This document shows, in pieces, positions 58,285 through 64,000 of a stretch of DNA of 64,000 nucleotides. Positions within the stretch are counted from its first letter, which is position 1; each line of letters opens with the position of its first letter. The DNA is from G963676795 sp963677215 (GTDB lineage: Bacteria > Desulfobacterota > Desulfuromonadia > Desulfuromonadales > Geopsychrobacteraceae): NCBI GenBank assembly GCA_963677215.1, contig OY781919.1, positions 1,922,001 through 1,986,000 on the forward strand. The letters run 5' to 3'. Position numbers and translations under genes: made by a program. Under the pieces are notes generated by a model. That model was given only the letters and a program-made list of their open reading frames with translations. It ran no database searches and was not told the DNA's origin.

Positions 58285-58900
58285 ACAGAGCGGGGCTGCA
58301 CAGCGGGGCTTTACCCTGATCGAAGTTCTGCTGGTTATTACGATTTTGGCGATTGTCATGTCTTCGCTCTACGGGATCTTCTCTTCGGTCAGCAGGGCCA
58401 AGGAACGTCTCGACTCTGACAGTGAAAGTTATCATCGGGCCCGGGTTATTTTCGATCGTCTCGGGCGGGAGATTCACGGTGCCTACTACAAGTCGGGGGT
58501 CGGTGACAGTCATTTCAAGGGGGGGATTAACGAGGAGGACAGGTTTTATCTGGACTTCAGCACGACAGCCGTTTCTCCCTTGAGTATTGAAGGGACCGGG
58601 TTTGCGACGATCGCCTATCTTCTTGACGAAGATCCGGAAGCTGAAAGCGAGGACGAACTGGTGCTGTTGCGGACCGAACAGCCGTTGTTGAGCCGCAACC
58701 GTGTTGACAGTCAGCCGCAGGCGTTGCGCCTGGCACCGGGGATCCTGAGCATGAGTGCCAGTTTTTACGCGAATGGAGCCTGGCAGAAAAGTTGGGACTC
58801 CGCGTCCGCCGGGCTCCCTGAGCGGGTCCGCATAGAACTTCATGTCAGAGACAGTCGCGGTGAGGATGTGCCGTTTCTGACAACTTTTCGTCTGCCTTGA
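58265..58900 (+). CDS. gspJ: Minor pseudopilin GspJ
   Basis: 211 aa. Leader ending GAAQRG before FTLIEVLLVITILAIVMS; C-terminal domain has the GspJ-like SESYHRARVIFDRLGREIHGAYY. The start is TTG 58265, inside the end of gspI, with TGAGG upstream. Overlap suggests coupled synthesis of tip subunits. Confidence 0.9.
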   Translation: MIRLFSRQSGAAQRGFTLIEVLLVITILAIVMSSLYGIFSSVSRAKERLDSDSESYHRARVIFDRLGREIHGAYYKSGVGDSHFKGGINEEDRFYLDFSTTAVSPLSIEGTGFATIAYLLDEDPEAESEDELVLLRTEQPLLSRNRVDSQPQALRLAPGILSMSASFYANGAWQKSWDSASAGLPERVRIELHVRDSRGEDVPFLTTFRLP

Positions 58901-58910
58901 GTGAGGGATC

Positions 58911-59879
58911 ATGAAGCTGCCGGGGGCCAACGAAAAGGGCATGATACTGCTGCTCGTTCTACTGATTGTTGCGCTGCTCAGTTCCTTGCTGATGGAACTG
59001 GCCTTTTCAACGCTGGTCGATATGCGACTGACGGAGACCTTTCGCGACAGCACCCGTGGCTATTATCTGGCCAAGGGGGGGGTAGCAGCGGGGCGCATGC
59101 TGATCATGGATGATCAGAACGCCTACGACAGCCGTGACGAGCAGTGGGCGCAAGGGGTTATAGGCTATCCCGTTGGCGAGGGGAGTGTCAGTGTCAGTAT
59201 CGAGGATCTTGACGGTCGTCTGGCTTTGAACGCACTGGTCAACGGCAACAACCCGCAGACGATCATGGTCGATCGATTTTATCGCCTGCTGGTCGCTCTC
59301 GATCTCGGCCAGCTTGGCGATCCGGCAGAACTGACTGCCGCTGTTATCGACTGGCTCGACACTGGTGAGGATAACTACCAGCTGATCAAGACGGACGGGC
59401 TTAATCTGCCGGTGGCCGGAGCTGAGAGCGATTACTATCAGGGCCTGACGAACGGCTACTCCTGCAAGAACGGAAGTTTTGAAACCCTTGATGAACTGGC
59501 ACTGGTCAAGGGTTTTACCCCGGAGGTGATCAGAAAGGTTGCCCCCCATGTCAGCGTCAATGGGGATGTCCGGATCAATATCAATACGGCGACCGAGGAG
59601 GTGCTGATGGCTCTGGATCAGGCGATTGACAGTCAGACCGTCGAGTCGATCGTCAGCTATCGTCAGTCGACTCCGATCAGGACGATTACGGATATCGAAG
59701 GGGTTCTGTCGACTGATGCTTACTCGGTTATGAAGAGCCTGGCCAACCAGAAGCTGCTGGGGGCTGTGAGCTCCTATTACCGAATCACCTCGGAGGGGCT
59801 GGTCAATGACGGTCGTAGACGGGTTACTGCAGAGATTTATAAGGGGAGTAATTCCCAACTCTATTTCAAGGTGGACTAG
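58911..59879 (+). CDS. gspK: Type II secretion tip protein GspK
   Basis: 322 aa. Leader ends ANEKG, then MILLLVLLIVALLSSLLME; the usual Glu5 is absent as in other GspK proteins. Large globular domain with SAM-like fold (SIEDLDGRLALNALVN, INTATEEVLMALD). Caps the pseudopilus. 10 bp after gspJ. Confidence 0.92.
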   Translation: MKLPGANEKGMILLLVLLIVALLSSLLMELAFSTLVDMRLTETFRDSTRGYYLAKGGVAAGRMLIMDDQNAYDSRDEQWAQGVIGYPVGEGSVSVSIEDLDGRLALNALVNGNNPQTIMVDRFYRLLVALDLGQLGDPAELTAAVIDWLDTGEDNYQLIKTDGLNLPVAGAESDYYQGLTNGYSCKNGSFETLDELALVKGFTPEVIRKVAPHVSVNGDVRININTATEEVLMALDQAIDSQTVESIVSYRQSTPIRTITDIEGVLSTDAYSVMKSLANQKLLGAVSSYYRITSEGLVNDGRRRVTAEIYKGSNSQLYFKVD

Positions 59880-59885
59880 AAACAG

Positions 59886-61286
59886 ATGAACAAGCGTTAT
59901 ATCGGTCTGGACATCGGTGCCCGCAGAACGCTGCTGGTTGTGCTCGAATACGACAAGGATGAGCTTGTCGGAGTGCACTACCAGGAGAGTCATCAGGAGA
60001 CCCTGGAAGAACAACTGCGCGAGTTGCGTGAGGAGTTCAGCCCTCTGCACGCCGGCGATCGGCTGGCGACGGTCATTTCTGCACGCAGGGCATTTGTCCG
60101 TAATCTTGAATTTCCTTTCAAGGGGGGGCGCAAGATCGCCGCGGCGCTCCCCCTTGCCCTCAATGCCCAGATCCCGGTCTCTACCGAAGACTGTGCCATG
60201 TCCTCCTATCTCATCGACACGCCGGAGGACGGGTCGGCCCTGGTCAAGGCCGCGGCGGTTCCGCGTGAAGCCCTGACAGCTATCCTTGATATCTGCGCTC
60301 AGGTTGAGGTTCCGCTTCATGTCGTCGACCTGTCGCCGTTCGGTTACGTGGCCGGACTGGCCCAGGAGCTGAGTGAAGCGGTTCTGATTCTGTCCGGTGA
60401 AGATGAAACAACAGTTTCTCTGGTCAAAGAGGGGGGGCTGATCGATTATCGTCTGATCCCTGGCGGGGCGAATCTGCTCAACGAGGACAAGGCGGTGGTT
60501 ATCGAACGGGAAATCAGAGCCCTGCTGAAAAATGCCGGCGAGAAAACCCTGCCGCCTGTCTATCTTTGTGGTGAGGCGGCTCATGATGAGCTGATGCGTC
60601 TGCTGACGGAACAGGAGCTTGAGGTCCAGGAGCTGGGGCTGAGCCTGGCCGGTGAAGAGATTCCGTCTGCTTTTGCCCCGGCTGCCGCAATCGCCTTGAG
60701 AGCTGCGGCACTCGGCAAAGAGGGTTCCAGTTTCAACTTCCGTTCGGGAGAATTCGCTCTGAGCGGAGAGTGGCAGAAATATCGTTCTCCGCTGATCTTC
60801 ACTTGCGGCCTGATCCTTGTTGCCATCGTGATGCTGGCACTGACCGGCGTAACCAGCTATCAGGCCAAGAGCAGCCAGGTTGATGTCCTGGAGAAGGAGA
60901 TAGAGAGTATTTACCGGCAGACCTTCCCAGGCTCGCGGGTCATTGTTGATGTCCCGCTTCAGATGCAGACGGCGTTACGTGATCTTGAAGAACAGAGCGC
61001 ACTGGTTGGTGGGGCACAGATGCGAGTTCTGCAGGTCCTCAAGGGGATTTCTGATCTGCCTCAGGGGCTGTCCGTTGAGCTCCAGGAATTCTCCTACAAT
61101 CCGACGGAAACCCGGATTTCGGGAAGTGCGGACTCTTTTGAGCAGGTCAACCTGTTGACGGAGACGCTGGCGGGATCGCCTCTCTTTGCCGAGGTTCGGG
61201 TCGCGGACGCAAAGATGTCGGTCAAGGGAGATAAGGTCAACTTCAGGCTGCTTGTTATCTATGCAGGGAACGGGAGGGGCCAGTGA
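59886..61286 (+). CDS. gspL: Type II secretion protein GspL
   Basis: 466 aa. Cytoplasmic actin-like/PilM-like domain (YIGLDIGARRTLLVVLEYD at the N-terminus, residues 1-290), one transmembrane helix (about 300-320, PLIFTCGLILVAIVMLAL) and a ferredoxin-like periplasmic domain. Recruits GspE to the membrane. Six bp after gspK; its TGA overlaps the GTG of gspM. Confidence 0.9.
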   Translation: MNKRYIGLDIGARRTLLVVLEYDKDELVGVHYQESHQETLEEQLRELREEFSPLHAGDRLATVISARRAFVRNLEFPFKGGRKIAAALPLALNAQIPVSTEDCAMSSYLIDTPEDGSALVKAAAVPREALTAILDICAQVEVPLHVVDLSPFGYVAGLAQELSEAVLILSGEDETTVSLVKEGGLIDYRLIPGGANLLNEDKAVVIEREIRALLKNAGEKTLPPVYLCGEAAHDELMRLLTEQELEVQELGLSLAGEEIPSAFAPAAAIALRAAALGKEGSSFNFRSGEFALSGEWQKYRSPLIFTCGLILVAIVMLALTGVTSYQAKSSQVDVLEKEIESIYRQTFPGSRVIVDVPLQMQTALRDLEEQSALVGGAQMRVLQVLKGISDLPQGLSVELQEFSYNPTETRISGSADSFEQVNLLTETLAGSPLFAEVRVADAKMSVKGDKVNFRLLVIYAGNGRGQ

Positions 61287-61819
61287 TCAGTCGATTTGAG
61301 CAGTTGGAGAACCGGGAAAAGCTCTTTATCGTCGGTGGTGGCGTGATCCTGATCGTCATGCTCCTGATCTATGGCGCCTATATCCCCTATCAGAATGCCA
61401 TCGAGCGGGCCGACAAAAGTATCCAGGTCAAGCTGAAGCAGATTGAGGACGTCAAGCAGATGCAGCTGGAGTACCTGGCCCTCAAGGAGCAGCTTGCCAG
61501 TCTCGAAAGTCGTCAGGGGCAGGGGAGCCGGCTTTCCGCGCTGACCCTGATCGAAGATCTGGCCTCAAGGATCGGCAGTCGAGACAATCTGGTCAATATC
61601 AGGCCGCAGACAGCTCAGGTTCAGGGCGATTATCGGGTTGAAAATGTGGACGTCCGTTTTGAGCGGATACCTCTGGCCCAGCTGGTGCGGCTGCTGAAAG
61701 GGCTGGAGACTAGCCAGGGGCAGATTCAGGTCAAATCGCTTCAGATCAAGCAGCGTTTCGATGACAAGGCCCTGCTCGATCTGAACATGACCGTGTCTTC
61801 ATTCAGGAAAAACCAATGA
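61283..61819 (+). CDS. gspM: Type II secretion protein GspM
   Basis: 178 aa. Short cytoplasmic start (ISRFEQLENREKLFI), one transmembrane helix (about 15-35), coiled coil and a ferredoxin-like periplasmic domain. Forms the inner-membrane platform with GspL. GTG start overlaps gspL stop. Confidence 0.88.
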   Translation: MISRFEQLENREKLFIVGGGVILIVMLLIYGAYIPYQNAIERADKSIQVKLKQIEDVKQMQLEYLALKEQLASLESRQGQGSRLSALTLIEDLASRIGSRDNLVNIRPQTAQVQGDYRVENVDVRFERIPLAQLVRLLKGLETSQGQIQVKSLQIKQRFDDKALLDLNMTVSSFRKNQ

Positions 61820-62688
61820 AAACCTTATTGTTGCGCAGAAAGCCGAGAACCGCGGGACATTTTTTTCCAGCCTGGCCGGGATTCCGGCTGAAGGCGGGAG
61901 CAATCCTGTTGTTTCTGATCGGATTGCTGATCGGGTTGGTGATCACCTTCCCATCATCGATCATTGAGCGACGTCTGGTCAGTCTGATCGAGGCTGAAGG
62001 ACAGGTCCGTATCGAGCAAGGTGCCCTGCGGATCGGTTTTTTCAATATTTACGGTAACGATCTGGTTGTGCGTCCCAATAGTGCGGACTGGCTGGCTGTT
62101 GAAATTGACAGCCTGAAGGTGTCTCCGGCCTGGCTTTCGCTGTTTGTCCTCAACCCGACGGCAAAGATCGATATGCACCTCTGGGGAGGATCAGTTCGGG
62201 CCGAGGTCGCAAGTGACGGTGCCATTGCAGCGACAGCGACCAACCTCAAGTTTTCACTGCCTCTGCAGAAAGGGAGCAGGCTGAATGTTTCCGGCACTCT
62301 GGTCCGCGGGGAAATCGAAACGGTCGTCCCACTGCTGGATGAGAGTACCAGCAGGATAGATCTGACCCTGGAAAACGGTCAACTCGGCGGGCTGTTCAAA
62401 GATATCACGCTAGGAACGATCGTCTTGCAGGCGACCGGACGAGGTGAAGCATTCCGGGTGCCGACCTTTGTTGCCAACGGTGGGGATTATGCCTTGACCG
62501 GTGGCGGCAATCTGTTGCTGAAACAGGATATGGCCGAGAGCCGTTTGAATCTGCGGGTCGAGATACGGCCTCAGAAGAGTGCCGACCCTGCTATTACCGA
62601 GTTGCTCGGTCTGGTCGCCAGAGAGAGAAACGACGGAACCTATCAACTGAGGATCGGTGGCAGTCTTGCTCAGCCGACAACAAAGTAG
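61816..62688 (+). CDS. gspN: Type II secretion protein GspN
   Basis: 290 aa. One N-terminal transmembrane helix (about 25-47) and a periplasmic AsmA-like/GspN domain (RIEQGALRIGFFNIYGNDLVVRP...). GspN is optional in T2SS and its role is poorly defined. Starts within the gspM stop (ATGA). Last gene of the operon. No gspO follows, so the prepilin peptidase must be encoded elsewhere. Confidence 0.85.
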   Translation: MKTLLLRRKPRTAGHFFPAWPGFRLKAGAILLFLIGLLIGLVITFPSSIIERRLVSLIEAEGQVRIEQGALRIGFFNIYGNDLVVRPNSADWLAVEIDSLKVSPAWLSLFVLNPTAKIDMHLWGGSVRAEVASDGAIAATATNLKFSLPLQKGSRLNVSGTLVRGEIETVVPLLDESTSRIDLTLENGQLGGLFKDITLGTIVLQATGRGEAFRVPTFVANGGDYALTGGGNLLLKQDMAESRLNLRVEIRPQKSADPAITELLGLVARERNDGTYQLRIGGSLAQPTTK

Positions 62689-62706
62689 AATCTACTTTGT
62701 GCCGGC
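62673..62706 (+). terminator. Hairpin at the end of gspN
   Basis: A perfect dyad ACAAAGTAGA-A-TCTACTTTGT (62680-62700) includes the gspN stop codon; GCCG/CGGC bases extend it. No T run follows, so it may be a Rho-dependent end, a stability element, or an operator. Confidence 0.45.
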
Positions 62707-62799
62707 TAGGAAATAGATCAAATGCCAGACGGTAGTTACGAGTAATGAGGCGCACCTCTATTTGACGGAGCAACGAGATGATTGCGGTAAGGCAGCCCA

Positions 62800-63513
62800 T
62801 CATTTTTTGTCATTGATGTAGCGATAGCCAAGTCCGCGTACCGTGCGGAACAGTTTCGGCTTTGATGGATCTTTTTCAAAGTATTTACGCAGGCGGACGA
62901 TGAAATTATCCAATGTTCGTGTTTCAGCCTTTGGCGACATCCCCCAGGCCTGCTCGAGGAGTTCACCGCGAGAGAGCACTGCCCCTTCCCGTTCAATAAA
63001 CAGCCTGAGGACCTTAACCTCTAGTTCGGTAAGTTCGATCGTGCCGTTCAGCGTTTCAGCCTGGCGGGTTTCCAGATCGATCCTGTTTTCACCCAGATTG
63101 ATGACTTTTTGTTGTCCAGCGTCCTGCGGCCAGTTGCTTCTGCGCAGCAGAGCCGCCACCCTGAGGAGAAATTCCTTGAGGTTAAACGGTTTGACCAGGT
63201 AATCGTCTGCACCGCTGCTCAGGCCGGAAATCCTGTCTTCAGCAGCCGACCTGGCTGTCAGCATCAGGATCGGAATCTGATTGTTCTGTTGACGCAGGTC
63301 TCTGCAGACCTTAAGACCGCTGATCCCCGGCAGCATCAGGTCGAGGACCATGAGCAGGTAGGTTTTGCTGGCAATGGCCCGCAGGGCCTCTTCGCCACTG
63401 GCAACATGATCGACCTGATAGCCTTCGGCCTCGAGGTTATAGATCAGCCCCTGAGCCAGGCTGGGCTCGTCTTCTACCAGGAGAATCGGGATCTTTGTTG
63501 TCGAGTCGGTCAT
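62800..63513 (-). CDS. OmpR/PhoB-family response regulator
   Basis: 237 aa. Receiver domain with acidic pair (LVEDEP, 12-17), phospho-acceptor Asp58 in LVLDLMLPG and Lys in LVKPF; C-terminal winged helix (RGLGYRYIND). The start ATG 63513 overlaps the kinase stop (ATGA); the longer frame to 63582 lies inside the kinase gene. Transcribed after the kinase, away from the T2SS operon. PhoB-like or envelope stress roles are equally possible. Confidence 0.93.
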   Translation of the reverse strand: MTDSTTKIPILLVEDEPSLAQGLIYNLEAEGYQVDHVASGEEALRAIASKTYLLMVLDLMLPGISGLKVCRDLRQQNNQIPILMLTARSAAEDRISGLSSGADDYLVKPFNLKEFLLRVAALLRRSNWPQDAGQQKVINLGENRIDLETRQAETLNGTIELTELEVKVLRLFIEREGAVLSRGELLEQAWGMSPKAETRTLDNFIVRLRKYFEKDPSKPKLFRTVRGLGYRYINDKK

Positions 63514-64000
63514 GATTCGCCTACCAGCGGGAAGGTCATATGAACGGTTGTCCCCTGATGACTTCCCGGACTTTCGAGCCATATTTTACCGCCATGCAGG
63601 CGGACGAGATTGCGCACGATGAACAGGCCGAGGCCGCTGCCCCGAATGGTTTTCCCTCCCTCGCGCACACGATAAAACATGCGGAAAACCTTCTTCTGGT
63701 GGTTTTGGGGGATGCCGCAGCCCTGGTCCTTGATGATCAGGTGCGCATTGCGCCCTTCCCGGTACAGCAGGATATCGATGACCGGAGAACCTTCAGAATA
63801 AAGGACGGCATTTTCCAGCAAATTGCGCAGAACAATTTCGAGGGCATCCTTTTCAAATCGGGCGGAGATATTCTCTTCGATCTCCCAGGAGATTGAGCCG
63901 TCTGTCGGGAAGGACCGCTGTTCCTTGACCAGGTAGGTCGTGACCACCTGGGACAGATTGTCTGTCTTCAGGTTGAGTCTGGCCCCTCTGTGTTCAACCC
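63510..64000 (-). CDS. Sensor histidine kinase, C-terminal part (cut by window end)
   Basis: The frame stays open to the window edge, so only the last 163 or so residues are visible. They form the HATPase domain: N box LRNLLENAVLYS, G1 box DQGCGIP, F box FRMFYRV and G2 box GSGLGLFIV. The phospho-acceptor His domain and any sensor domain lie outside the window. Cognate of the downstream response regulator. Confidence 0.93.
   Translation of the reverse strand, partial: VEHRGARLNLKTDNLSQVVTTYLVKEQRSFPTDGSISWEIEENISARFEKDALEIVLRNLLENAVLYSEGSPVIDILLYREGRNAHLIIKDQGCGIPQNHQKKVFRMFYRVREGGKTIRGSGLGLFIVRNLVRLHGGKIWLESPGSHQGTTVHMTFPLVGES

Overview
The window reads as chromosome of an anaerobic deltaproteobacterium of the Desulfuromonadales type (Geobacter, Pelobacter, Desulfuromonas relatives). 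This is an inference from gene content: a GEMM-I riboswitch of the variant described in Geobacter, a DUF4382 lipoprotein, a PilT ATPase, a full type II secretion operon with GspA/GspB/GspN, heavy use of sigma-54, and a soluble homodimeric pyruvate dehydrogenase. I saw no prophage, tRNA, rRNA or CRISPR array.

Region by region. 1-3.2 kb: a ProVWX-type betaine ABC importer. 3.2-5.4 kb (minus strand): a MATE exporter translationally coupled to a short RlmN/Cfr-like radical SAM protein. 5.4-7.5 kb: two AT-rich gaps around ssb, with a diverged direct repeat, a candidate small RNA and a structured leader in front of an AAHS-type MFS transporter. 9-10.5 kb: a 45-codon orphan ORF, a YgjP-like metallohydrolase, a promoter-terminator pair that looks like a small RNA, and a zinc-ribbon protein. 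10.7-24 kb: housekeeping genes (glpD/glpK divergent pair, coaE, an IclR regulator, trmB-truD, a monoheme cytochrome, an aminotransferase, DAHP synthase, priA, mltA, a Nudix hydrolase). 24.3-30.1 kb: aceE-aceF-lpdA, with near-identical lipoyl domains on E2 and E3. 30.1-33.6 kb: a chemoreceptor remnant, a DUF4382 lipoprotein, then promoter, GEMM-I riboswitch and terminator in front of an orphan gene, then a DUF3187 protein.

33.6-40 kb is the most notable metabolic island. A PAS-AAA-Fis sigma-54 activator is followed by an inverted-repeat candidate activator site and a near-perfect -24/-12 promoter. Downstream lie a beta-keto acid cleavage enzyme (BKACE), a 3-hydroxyacyl-CoA-dehydrogenase-family protein, a thiolase and a two-subunit CoA-transferase. 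The set fits oxidation of a beta-hydroxy acid, cleavage to acetoacetate, activation and thiolysis to acetyl-CoA. Carnitine is one plausible substrate. The strongly biased codons suggest high expression.

40-48.3 kb: small units, including pilT with a hypothetical gene and a frameshifted alpha/beta hydrolase, ACT and LysR regulators, TPR and CBS proteins, aroK, an Isf-like flavoprotein next to a CDGSH protein, a MYG1 homologue, a 176-bp miniature inverted-repeat element with a 7-bp target duplication, and a Nudix hydrolase. 48.5-62.7 kb: gspA-gspB followed by gspC to gspN, lacking only the prepilin peptidase. 62.8-64 kb: an OmpR/PhoB-type response regulator and its histidine kinase, cut by the window end.
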